NCBI RefSeq assembly: GCF_005222205.1
Contig: NZ_CP032346.1
Location: 1,294,501-1,358,500, forward strand
Direction: 5' to 3'
Length of the DNA: 64,000 nt
Origin: Azospirillum brasilense
GTDB lineage: Bacteria > Pseudomonadota > Alphaproteobacteria > Azospirillales > Azospirillaceae
Below, piece by piece: positions 57,662 through 64,000 of this stretch. The position numbers were made by a program, and so were the translations under genes. The notes beneath the pieces were generated by a model. That model made no database searches. It was not told the origin of the DNA and saw only the letters and a program-made list of their open reading frames with translations. Numbering within the stretch: position 1 is the stretch's first letter; each line of letters begins with the position of its first letter.

Positions 57662-58831
57662 GTGATTCCGGTCGTCATGCCCACATATGCCCGCGCCGAC
57701 ATCGTGTTCGAGCGCGGCGAAGGTCCGTATCTGTACGCGACCGACGGGCGACGATTCCTCGACTTCGCCGCCGGTGTGGCGGTGAACGTCCTCGGCCACG
57801 CGAATCCCTATCTGGTCGAGGCGCTGACCGCCCAGGCCCACAAGCTCTGGCACACCTCCAACCTGTTCCGCGTCGCCGGGCAGGAGAGCCTTGCCAAGCG
57901 GCTGACCGAGGCGACCTTCGCCGACACCGTGTTCTTCACGAACTCGGGCGCCGAGGCGTGGGAATGCGGCGCCAAGCTGATCCGCAAATACCATTATGAG
58001 AAGGGCGACAAGGCCCGCACCCGCATCATCACCTTCGAGCAGGCCTTCCACGGCCGCACGCTGGCGGCGGTGTCGGCGGCGCAGCAGGAGAAGCTGATCA
58101 AGGGCTTCGGCCCTCTGCTCGACGGTTTCGACCTCGTGCCCTTCGGCGACCTGGAGGCGGTGCGCGCCGCCATCACCGACCGCACCGCGGCCATCTGCCT
58201 GGAGCCGATCCAGGGCGAGGGCGGCATCCGCGCCGGCTCGGTGGAGTTCCTGCGCGGCCTGCGCGAGCTGTGCGACCAGCACGGGCTGCTGCTGTTCCTG
58301 GACGAGATCCAGTGCGGCATGGGCCGCACCGGCAAGCTGTTCGCCCATGAATGGGCCGGCATCACGCCGGACGTCATGGCGGTGGCCAAGGGCATCGGCG
58401 GCGGCTTCCCGCTGGGCGCCTGCCTCGCGACGGAAAAGGCCGCGTCGGGCATGACGGCCGGCACCCACGGCTCGACCTACGGCGGCAATCCGCTGGCCAC
58501 CGCGGTCGGCAACGCCGTGCTGGACAAGGTGCTGGAGCCCGGCTTCCTCGACCATGTGCAGCGCATCGGCGGCCTGCTCCAGGACCGTCTGGCCGGGCTG
58601 GTGGCCGAGAACCCGTCGGTCTTCAAGGGCGTGCGCGGCAAGGGGCTGATGCTCGGCCTCGCCTGCGGCCCGGCGGTCGGCGATGTGGTGGCGAAGCTGC
58701 GCGCCAACGGCCTGCTGTCCGTTCCGGCCGGTGACAACGTGGTCCGGCTGCTGCCGCCGCTGAACATCGGCGAAGCCGAGGTCGAGGAGGCCGTGGCCAT
58801 CCTCGCCAAGACCGCCAAGGAGCTGGTGTGA
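57662..58831 (+). CDS. argD: Acetylornithine aminotransferase
   Basis: A 389-residue class III PLP aminotransferase. The catalytic Lys is K243 in [16 protein letters not shown], with [31 protein letters not shown] and [20 protein letters not shown] around the cofactor. It makes N-acetylornithine in arginine synthesis, and the position before argF supports that over GABA or succinylornithine paralogues. The start is GTG at 57662, with GGAGG upstream. Its stop overlaps the argF ATG (TGATG). Confidence 0.95.
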   Translation: MIPVVMPTYARADIVFERGEGPYLYATDGRRFLDFAAGVAVNVLGHANPYLVEALTAQAHKLWHTSNLFRVAGQESLAKRLTEATFADTVFFTNSGAEAWECGAKLIRKYHYEKGDKARTRIITFEQAFHGRTLAAVSAAQQEKLIKGFGPLLDGFDLVPFGDLEAVRAAITDRTAAICLEPIQGEGGIRAGSVEFLRGLRELCDQHGLLLFLDEIQCGMGRTGKLFAHEWAGITPDVMAVAKGIGGGFPLGACLATEKAASGMTAGTHGSTYGGNPLATAVGNAVLDKVLEPGFLDHVQRIGGLLQDRLAGLVAENPSVFKGVRGKGLMLGLACGPAVGDVVAKLRANGLLSVPAGDNVVRLLPPLNIGEAEVEEAVAILAKTAKELV

Positions 58832-59745
58832 TGTCCGCCGTCCGTCATTTCCTCGACATCGACCGGCTGGACAAGGCGACCCTGCGCCAGATCCTGGACA
58901 TGGCCGCGACCATCAAGAAGGACATCCCGGCCTACCGCTCGCTGTTCGCGGGCCGCACGCTGGCGATGATCTTCGAGAAGCCGTCCACCCGCACCCGCGT
59001 CTCCTTCGAGGTGGGCATGCGCCAGCTCGGCGGCGACGTGGTGGTGCTGAAGCCCGACGACATGCAGCTCGGCCGCGGCGAGACCATCGGCGACACCGCC
59101 CGCGTGCTGTCCCGCTACGTGGACGCGGTGATGGTCCGCACCATGGGCGAGGAGCGCGTGCACGAGCTGGCCGAGTTCGCCTCGGTGCCGATCATCAACG
59201 GCCTGACCGACCAGTCGCACCCCTGCCAGATCATGGCCGACGTGATGACCTTCGAGGAGCATCGCGGCCCCATCGAAGGGCGCACGGTGGCCTGGATCGG
59301 TGACGTGAACAACGTGGCGGTGAGCTGGGTCCATGTCGCGGTGCGCCTCGGCGTGGAGATCCGCCTCGGCTGCCCGGAGATCTACGGCCCGGCGCCGGAG
59401 CTGCTCGACTGGGTGAAGCGCGAGGGCGGGCGGATCACCGTCACGACCTCGCCGGAGGAGGCCGTGCGCGGCGCCGACTGCGTGGTCACCGACGCCTGGG
59501 CCTCCATGCACAACACCGACGTGGACGAGCGGGCGGCGATCCTGACGCCCTATCAGGTCAACGAGGCGTTGATGGCGCTCGCCGCCCCCGACGCCCTGTT
59601 CATGCACTGCCTGCCCGCCCACCGCGGGGAGGAGGTGACCGATGGGGTGATCGATGGCCGCCACTCGGTCGTCTGGGACGAGGCGGAAAATCGCCTGCAC
59701 GCCCAGAAGGCCATACTGGCATGGTGCCTCGGCGCCACTATCTAA
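58831..59745 (+). CDS. argF: Ornithine carbamoyltransferase
   Basis: A 304-residue enzyme producing citrulline from ornithine and carbamoyl phosphate. The signature is [13 protein letters not shown] near residue 50, with [15 protein letters not shown] for carbamoyl phosphate and [12 protein letters not shown] for the active-site Cys. The start is ATG at 58831, overlapping the argD stop; a GTG at 58828 is in frame but less likely. argD-argF form an operon that ends before a strong hairpin. Confidence 0.97.
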   Translation: MSAVRHFLDIDRLDKATLRQILDMAATIKKDIPAYRSLFAGRTLAMIFEKPSTRTRVSFEVGMRQLGGDVVVLKPDDMQLGRGETIGDTARVLSRYVDAVMVRTMGEERVHELAEFASVPIINGLTDQSHPCQIMADVMTFEEHRGPIEGRTVAWIGDVNNVAVSWVHVAVRLGVEIRLGCPEIYGPAPELLDWVKREGGRITVTTSPEEAVRGADCVVTDAWASMHNTDVDERAAILTPYQVNEALMALAAPDALFMHCLPAHRGEEVTDGVIDGRHSVVWDEAENRLHAQKAILAWCLGATI

Positions 59746-59780
59746 GAGCACTTGGGGCTGAGAGCCCTTGGAATTGGAGT

Positions 59781-59832
59781 CATGGCCCGGCGCCGCCCCC
59801 CGCGATGAGCGGGATGGCGGCGCCGGGCCATG
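59781..59832 (+). repeat. Very stable hairpin between argF and hslO
   Basis: CATGGCCCGGCGCCGCC (59781-59797) pairs perfectly over 17 bp with GGCGGCGCCGGGCCATG (59816-59832). Inside, after a bulge, CCCGC pairs with GCGGG around GATGA. It lies 36 nt after the argF stop and 24 nt before the hslO start. No U-tract follows, so termination is possible but unusual; control of hslO translation is an alternative. A smaller GGGCT/AGCCC hairpin precedes it at 59755-59767. Confidence 0.85.
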
Positions 59833-59856
59833 GCCTGTCGTAACTTCGAGGACATC

Positions 59857-60804
59857 ATGGACGATCCTTCCGTCCAACCGATCACCGACGATCTCGTTCT
59901 GCCTTTCCAGATCGAGGCGTCGCGCCTGCGCGGCCGCATGGTGAAGCTGGGCCCCGCGCTGGACGAAATCCTGACCCGCCACGCCTATCCGGAGCCGGTC
60001 GCCCGCTTCCTGGCCGAGACGATGACGCTCGCCATGCTGCTGTCCAGCATGCTGAAGTACGACGGCATCTTCACGCTCCAGACCAAGGGCGACGGGCCGG
60101 TCCGGCTGATGGTGGCGGACATCACCTCGGTCGGCGACATCCGCGCCTACGCCCAGTTCGACGAGGAAGCGCTGGCCAAGGCCGGCGACGACGTGGCCAT
60201 CGCCCCGGCGCCGGCCCTGCTCGGCAAGGGCCACATCGCCTTCACCGTGGACCAGGGGCCGAACACCGAGCGCTACCAGGGCATCGTCGAGCTGTACGGC
60301 AAGACGCTGGCCGACTGCGTGCAGCACTATTTCCGCCAGTCGGAGCAGATCGACACCGGCCTGACCGTGTCGGTGGACCAGGAGACCCTGCCGGACGGCA
60401 GCAAGGGCGCCTGGCGGGCCGGCGGCATCATGATCCAGCGCCTGCCACAGGACGCCACGGAGAAGGTGCTCGGCTCCGGCGACGAGGACGCGTGGCGCCG
60501 CGCCATGGTCCTGCTGTCCAGCACCACCGGTGACGAGCTTCTCGACCCCGACCTGCCGGCCCGCGACCTGCTGTTCCGCCTGTTCCACGAGGACGGCGTG
60601 CGGGTGTGGCAGCCCAAGGCCCTGCGCTTCGGCTGCCGCTGCTCGCGCGAGCGGGTGTCGGACATGCTGTCCAGCCTGCCGCGGGACGAGGTGCAGAGCC
60701 TGAAGATCGACGACGGACGCGTCGAGGTGGTCTGCCAGTTCTGCTCCACCGCCTACCACTTCGACGACGCGGACCTCGACCGGGTCTACGGGACGGCGAA
60801 GTAG
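59857..60804 (+). CDS. hslO: Redox-regulated chaperone Hsp33
   Basis: A 315-residue holdase activated by oxidation plus heat. The N-terminal substrate-binding domain has LPFQIEASRLRGRMVKLGP and VARFLAETMTLAMLL. The C-terminal zinc switch is CRCS...CQFC (Cys pairs CxC and CxxC). The start is ATG at 59857 (MDDPSVQPITD), with CGAGGAC upstream. An in-frame ATG at 59830 is inside the right arm of the preceding hairpin and would be masked, so it is not preferred. An intrinsic terminator follows at 60836. Confidence 0.93.
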   Translation: MDDPSVQPITDDLVLPFQIEASRLRGRMVKLGPALDEILTRHAYPEPVARFLAETMTLAMLLSSMLKYDGIFTLQTKGDGPVRLMVADITSVGDIRAYAQFDEEALAKAGDDVAIAPAPALLGKGHIAFTVDQGPNTERYQGIVELYGKTLADCVQHYFRQSEQIDTGLTVSVDQETLPDGSKGAWRAGGIMIQRLPQDATEKVLGSGDEDAWRRAMVLLSSTTGDELLDPDLPARDLLFRLFHEDGVRVWQPKALRFGCRCSRERVSDMLSSLPRDEVQSLKIDDGRVEVVCQFCSTAYHFDDADLDRVYGTAK

Positions 60805-60835
60805 GGGGCTCCAGGTTCCGGATGCGCTAATGAGG

Positions 60836-60864
60836 CGGCGCGGCTATAGTGCCGCGCCGTTTTT
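60836..60864 (+). terminator. Rho-independent terminator of hslO
   Basis: CGGCGCGGC pairs with GCCGCGCCG (9 bp) around TATAGT, followed by TTTTT. It lies 32 nt after the hslO stop and 20 nt ahead of the lipoprotein start. Confidence 0.85.
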
Positions 60865-60883
60865 CCGTCTCACCGGAGCGATC

Positions 60884-61471
60884 ATGCCCACCCGCCGTTT
60901 CGTTCTCGCCGCCGCTCTCGCCACCGTGGCCCTGACGGCCTGCCAGAGCACGCCGCCGCGTCCGGCGGCCCGGCCCATCGACTACTCCAACTTCGGCCCG
61001 ATCGTCCTGAACGCGGGCGGCGTCGACGTGGTGGACGCCCACCGGCCGGCCGGCACCACCGTCGACCAGCGCATTCCCCTGCCGCCCGCCGAGGCGGTGC
61101 GCCGCTGGGCCAACGAGCGGCTCCAGGCCGCCGGCGGGCCGGGCCGCGTCCGCGTCACCATCCGCGACGCCAGCATCGTCGAGGTCCAGCTTCCCAAGAC
61201 CGGCGGGGTGAAGGGCTATTTCACCAACGATCAGGCCCAGCGCTACGACGGCCGGATCGAGGTCGAGGTCAGCGGCGAATTGCCCGGCGAGACGACCTTC
61301 CGCGGCATGACCAAGGCGACGGTGACCCAGTCCACCACGGTGCCGGAGAACATCTCGGTGGCCGACCGCGAGGCGACCTTGCAGGACCTCGTCCGCCGCA
61401 TGATGGACGATCTGAACGCCCGGCTGGACGCCGGCATCCGCAAGGATCTGGCGCCGATGGTGCGGCGGTAG
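60884..61471 (+). CDS. Conserved lipoprotein of unknown function
   Basis: A 195-residue lipoprotein. The signal peptide ends in the lipobox LTAC with Cys20 as the lipidated residue. The remainder has alternating strand-like segments (RVRVTIRDASIVEVQLPK, RIEVEVSGELPGETTFRG) and a helix at the C-terminus (LQDLVRRMMDDLNARLDAGI). I do not recognise a defined family. GGAG lies 5-9 nt before the ATG at 60884. It follows the hslO terminator closely, so its promoter is not obvious. A palindromic repeat begins 21 nt after its stop. Confidence 0.75.
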   Translation: MPTRRFVLAAALATVALTACQSTPPRPAARPIDYSNFGPIVLNAGGVDVVDAHRPAGTTVDQRIPLPPAEAVRRWANERLQAAGGPGRVRVTIRDASIVEVQLPKTGGVKGYFTNDQAQRYDGRIEVEVSGELPGETTFRGMTKATVTQSTTVPENISVADREATLQDLVRRMMDDLNARLDAGIRKDLAPMVRR

Positions 61472-61492
61472 GGTTCGGCGGCAGGGGAGGTC

Positions 61493-61606
61493 TTGCCCCC
61501 TCCCTGGCCCTCCCCCGCTTTGCAGGGGAGGGGACATTACTCCCTCTCCTGCGTCAGCGGGGGAGGGAAGGGGCCCGCGGCGAAGCCGTGGGAAGGGTGG
61601 GGGCAA
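61493..61606. repeat. Compound palindromic intergenic repeat, copy 4 of 4
   Basis: A 114-bp element, the most diverged copy. Ends are TTGCCCCCTCCC / AGGGTGGGGGCAA. The inner inverted units read CCCTCCCCCGCTTTGCAGGG and CCCTCTCCTGCGTCAGCGGG, so pairing is imperfect. A GCCCGCGGCGAAGCCGTGGG hairpin lies before the right end. It separates the lipoprotein gene from the ahcY terminator. Confidence 0.85.
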
Positions 61607-61631
61607 CCACCTTCAACAACCCTGCAAACAC

Positions 61632-61661
61632 AAAAAGGGCCGCCCCATTGGGCGGCCCTTT
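61632..61661 (-). terminator. Rho-independent terminator of ahcY
   Basis: AAAGGGCCGCCC and GGGCGGCCCTTT form a 12-bp stem with loop CATT. The A-run at the left gives a U-tract for the minus-strand ahcY transcript, 25 nt beyond its stop. Confidence 0.88.
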
Positions 61662-61685
61662 CCGTTCCGATCCGTCCGGAACCGC

Positions 61686-62990
61686 TTAGTAGCGGTAGTG
61701 GTCCGGCTTGAACGGGCCTTCGACCTTCACGCCGATGTACTCGGCCTGCTTGGCCGACAGCGTGGTCAGCTTGGCGCCGATCTTGTCCAGATGCAGGCGG
61801 GCGACCTTCTCGTCCAGATGCTTCGGCAGGACGTAGACCTTGTTCTCGTAGCTGGCGGCGTTGGTCCACAGCTCGATCTGGGCCAGCACCTGGTTGGTGA
61901 AGCTGGCGCTCATCACGAAGCTCGGGTGGCCGGTGGCGCAGCCCAGGTTCACCAGGCGGCCCTGGGCCAGGACGATCAGGCGCTTGCCGTCGGGGAAGAC
62001 GACCTCGTCAACCTGCGGCTTGACCTCTTCCCACTTGTAGTTGCGAAGAGCCTCGATCTGGATCTCGCTGTCGAAGTGGCCGATGTTGCAGACGATGGCG
62101 CGGTCCTTCATCTGGCGCATGTGGTCCAGCGTGATGACGTCCACGTTGCCGGTCGCGGTGACGAAGATGTCGCCCTGCGGAGCGGCCTCGTCCATCGTGA
62201 CGACCTGATAGCCTTCCATGGCGGCCTGGAGCGCGGTGATCGGGTCGATCTCCGTCACCAGGACGCGCGCGCCCTGCGAGCGCAGCGAGGCAGCCGAACC
62301 CTTGCCCACATCGCCGTAGCCGGCGACCACGGCGACCTTGCCGGCCACCATCACGTCGGTGGCGCGCTTGATGCCGTCGACCAGCGACTCGCGGCAGCCG
62401 TAGAGGTTGTCGAACTTCGACTTGGTGACGCTGTCGTTCACGTTGATGGCCGGAACCTTCAGCGTGCCCTTCTTCATCATCTCATAGAGACGGTGGACGC
62501 CGGTGGTGGTCTCCTCCGACAGGCCGCGGACCTCGGCCAGCATCTCCGGATACTTGTCGTGCATGATCTGGGTGACGTCGCCGCCGTCGTCCAGGATCAT
62601 GTTCGGGGTCCAGCCATCGGGACCGCGCAGGGTCTGCTCGATGCACCACCAGAACTCCTCCTCCGTCTCGCCCTTCCAGGCGAAGACCGGGATGCCGGCG
62701 GCGGCGATGGCGGCGGCGGCCTGGTCCTGGGTCGAGAAGATGTTGCAGGACGACCAGCGGACGGTCGCGCCGAGAGCGGTCAGCGTCTCGATCAGCACGG
62801 CGGTCTGGATGGTCATGTGCAGGCAGCCAACGATGCGGGCGCCGGCCAGCGGCTTCGTCTCGCCGAACTCCGCGCGCAGCGCCATCAGGCCGGGCATCTC
62901 GGTCTCGGCGATGGTGATTTCCTTGCGGCCCCACTCGGCGAGGCTGATGTCCTTGACCTTGTAGTCGGTGAAGTTGGCGGGCGCGGCCAT
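61686..62990 (-). CDS. ahcY: Adenosylhomocysteinase
   Basis: A 434-residue S-adenosylhomocysteine hydrolase of the methyl cycle, splitting SAH to adenosine and homocysteine. The substrate domain has [19 protein letters not shown] and [18 protein letters not shown]. The NAD fold has [21 protein letters not shown]. The C-terminal PDHYRY is the family ending that completes the neighbouring active site. The ATG at 62990 ([18 protein letters not shown]) was preferred over a longer frame to 63080 because AGGAG lies upstream. A 36-bp palindrome overlaps its promoter region at 63086-63121. Confidence 0.97.
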   Translation of the reverse strand: MAAPANFTDYKVKDISLAEWGRKEITIAETEMPGLMALRAEFGETKPLAGARIVGCLHMTIQTAVLIETLTALGATVRWSSCNIFSTQDQAAAAIAAAGIPVFAWKGETEEEFWWCIEQTLRGPDGWTPNMILDDGGDVTQIMHDKYPEMLAEVRGLSEETTTGVHRLYEMMKKGTLKVPAINVNDSVTKSKFDNLYGCRESLVDGIKRATDVMVAGKVAVVAGYGDVGKGSAASLRSQGARVLVTEIDPITALQAAMEGYQVVTMDEAAPQGDIFVTATGNVDVITLDHMRQMKDRAIVCNIGHFDSEIQIEALRNYKWEEVKPQVDEVVFPDGKRLIVLAQGRLVNLGCATGHPSFVMSASFTNQVLAQIELWTNAASYENKVYVLPKHLDEKVARLHLDKIGAKLTTLSAKQAEYIGVKVEGPFKPDHYRY

Positions 62991-63064
62991 CGGGGGGTCT
63001 CCTGGGCGGCTGTTTGCGGGACAGCAATGGTTCGGGGCGGGCGCACCGGCCCGCTCGTGAGGGT

Positions 63065-63093
63065 GGTGTAGCAGCGCCACCCGGCCCCCGCAA
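63065..63093 (-). promoter_or_regulatory. Candidate sigma-70 promoter of ahcY
   Basis: Read on the minus strand: TTGCGG (63093-63088), 17-bp spacer, TACACC (63070-63065), about 75 nt upstream of the ATG. The -35 lies within one arm of the long palindrome. Confidence 0.45.
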
Positions 63094-63121
63094 GCATAAA
63101 GATATCTTTATGTTTGCGGGG
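63086..63121. promoter_or_regulatory. 36-bp palindromic operator (candidate SahR-type site)
   Basis: Core CATAAAGATATCTTTATG (63095-63112) is a perfect 18-bp palindrome. Outer arms CCCCGCAA (63086-63093) and TTGCGGGG (63114-63121) continue the symmetry, with one G-T mismatch between, so 17 of 18 position pairs are complementary. As I recall it, the core matches the SahR motif described for methyl-cycle genes (ArsR-family, SAH-responsive). It lies upstream of ahcY and overlaps its likely -35. Confidence 0.75.
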
Positions 63122-63222
63122 TCTATCGTCCGGCGGCGTCCGCTTCGTCCCGGCGGACCTTTTTGCCGGAGGCCGGCGTTCCCATAACCGGTCTGCGACG
63201 GACGGGAGGCATGGGACGGGCG

Positions 63223-63969
63223 ATGGCGCTGGCAGGATTGAGGGCACCCGGCTTCTGGACGAGGCTCGGCCGGCACGAGTTGAGGCTTCTCGTCGGCATG
63301 GCGGTCAGCGCCGGGCTGATCCTGGCCTTCGCCCTGCTGGCCGGCGAGGTGATCGAGGGCGAGACCGCGGCCTTCGACCGCGCGGTGCTGATGGCGCTGC
63401 GGGTGGCCGGCGATCCGGCGACGCCGCTGGGGCCGCCCTGGCTTCACAACGCGGCGCGCGACGTCACGGCGCTGGGAAGCATCACCGTGCTGTCGCTGAT
63501 CACCGCGGTGACGGTGGGGTTTCTGCTGCTCCAGGGGAAGCGCGGGGCGTCGCTCCTGGTGCTGCTGTCGGTCGGCGGCGGCATGGCGATCAGCGGCCTG
63601 CTGAAGAACCAGATCGGACGGGAGCGCCCGGACATCGTTCCCCACGGCGACATCGTCTTCACCGCCAGCTTCCCCAGCGGCCATTCGCTGCTGTCGGCGG
63701 TCGTCTTCCTGACGCTGGGCGCCATGCTGGCCCGCTTCGTCGAGCGCCGGCGGCAGAAGGCCTATGTGCTCGTCGTGGCGATGGCGGTGACGTTGCTGGT
63801 CGGGTGCAGCCGCGTCTATCTGGGCGTCCATTGGCCGACCGATGTCCTGGCGGGCTGGTGCGTCGGGGCGGGCTGGGCCACGCTGTGCTGGCTCATCGCC
63901 CTGTGGCTGCAAAGACGCGGTGCGGTCGAACCGGAGGATGAAGCCGGACCGGTGCCGGATCGCACTTGA
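63223..63969 (+). CDS. PAP2 superfamily phosphatase
   Basis: A 248-residue membrane phosphatase with all three PAP2 motifs: KNQIGRERP (KxxxxxxRP), FPSGHSLLSAV (PSGH) and SRVYLGVHWPTD (SRxxxxxHxxxD). It would dephosphorylate lipid phosphates such as undecaprenyl-PP or phosphatidic acid in the inner membrane. Start choice is uncertain: ATG 63223 (MALAGLRAPGF) is given because a GGAGG lies upstream, though the spacing is long; ATG 63211 is only one base from it. It is divergent from ahcY, so the palindrome could affect it too. Confidence 0.9.
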   Translation: MALAGLRAPGFWTRLGRHELRLLVGMAVSAGLILAFALLAGEVIEGETAAFDRAVLMALRVAGDPATPLGPPWLHNAARDVTALGSITVLSLITAVTVGFLLLQGKRGASLLVLLSVGGGMAISGLLKNQIGRERPDIVPHGDIVFTASFPSGHSLLSAVVFLTLGAMLARFVERRRQKAYVLVVAMAVTLLVGCSRVYLGVHWPTDVLAGWCVGAGWATLCWLIALWLQRRGAVEPEDEAGPVPDRT

Positions 63970-64000
63970 CCCCACCGGTCCTCAGCCGATATTTCGGGTG

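Noticed and set aside
59830-59859. ATG 59830 as the hslO start
   Set aside because: It lies within the right arm of a 17-bp perfect stem and has no ribosome site, whereas ATG 59857 has GAGGA upstream and the expected family N-terminus.
62991-63121. SAH or SAM riboswitch upstream of ahcY
   Set aside because: I could not find the conserved loops of these riboswitches; the symmetry at 63086-63121 is better explained as a DNA operator.

Overview
The window is a high-GC (roughly 68-70 % by eye), gene-dense chromosomal segment of an alphaproteobacterium, almost certainly an Azospirillum close to A. brasilense. The strongest evidence is the glutamate synthase pair. gltB encodes a 1515-residue precursor whose catalytic Cys lies at position 37, after a 36-residue propeptide. 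gltD encodes a 482-residue subunit. Both sizes and the iron-sulfur cysteine spacing match the enzyme studied in A. brasilense. The gene order kdsD-lptC-lptA-lptB-rpoN-hpf-ptsN and the order lysC...ptsP...prfA...prmC-DUF4167-clpB are also typical of alphaproteobacteria. CTG is a very common Leu codon, and the only tRNA gene seen is tRNA-Leu(CAG).

Layout. 1-3.0 kb: the end of an SsuABC/TauABC-like ABC importer operon plus a short-chain dehydrogenase. 3.1-9.0 kb: a PepSY protein-response regulator-histidine kinase operon, a two-domain ChrA-type chromate transporter, a GST, a GNAT acetyltransferase and two small proteins. 9.1-15.2 kb: gltD-gltB on the minus strand. 15.6-19.1 kb: uppP, an MFS exporter, an NDUFA9-like protein and tRNA-Leu. 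19.2-26.5 kb: rnd, then the lipopolysaccharide-transport and RpoN/PTS-Ntr cluster. 26.5-32.1 kb: ubiG, lysC, a nitronate-monooxygenase-like flavoprotein and ptsP. 32.3-44 kb: rodZ-like, ispG, hemA, prfA, a DUF559 endonuclease-like gene on the opposite strand, prmC, DUF4167, a MOSC protein, a Nudix hydrolase and clpB. 44-49.7 kb: HlyIII, a phytanoyl-CoA-dioxygenase-like protein, azlCD, an SH3 lipoprotein and a chemoreceptor. 50-57.5 kb: an Atm1-type ABC exporter, heme oxygenase, MeaB/ArgK GTPase, a phasin, rpmB, an outer-membrane protein, recX and an ABC-2 permease. 57.6-64 kb: argD-argF, hslO (Hsp33), a lipoprotein, ahcY and a PAP2 phosphatase.

Most of this is housekeeping DNA: LPS export, peptidoglycan lipid recycling, isoprenoid and tetrapyrrole synthesis, translation termination, proteostasis, nitrogen assimilation and methyl-cycle metabolism. 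EI-Ntr (ptsP) and EIIA-Ntr (ptsN with rpoN) both lie here, so most of a PTS-Ntr regulatory chain is present. I see no insertion sequence, prophage, CRISPR array or integrase.

The most interesting signals are non-coding. (i) A family of four compound palindromic repeats (105-121 bp) shares an outer TTGCCCCC...GGGGGCAA frame. One copy, with a DUF559 nuclease-like gene, splits the usual prfA-prmC pair and supplies the prmC leader. (ii) A 36-bp near-perfect palindrome overlaps the likely ahcY -35 box and looks like a SahR-type operator. (iii) A very stable hairpin with a 17-bp perfect outer stem lies directly in front of hslO. (iv) A direct-repeat box resembling those bound by OmpR/PhoP-family regulators precedes the PepSY-two-component operon. 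(v) Strong hairpins and an intrinsic terminator flank rpmB. No complete new multi-gene system is evident. The repeat/DUF559 association is the best candidate for something undescribed, and it is a hypothesis.
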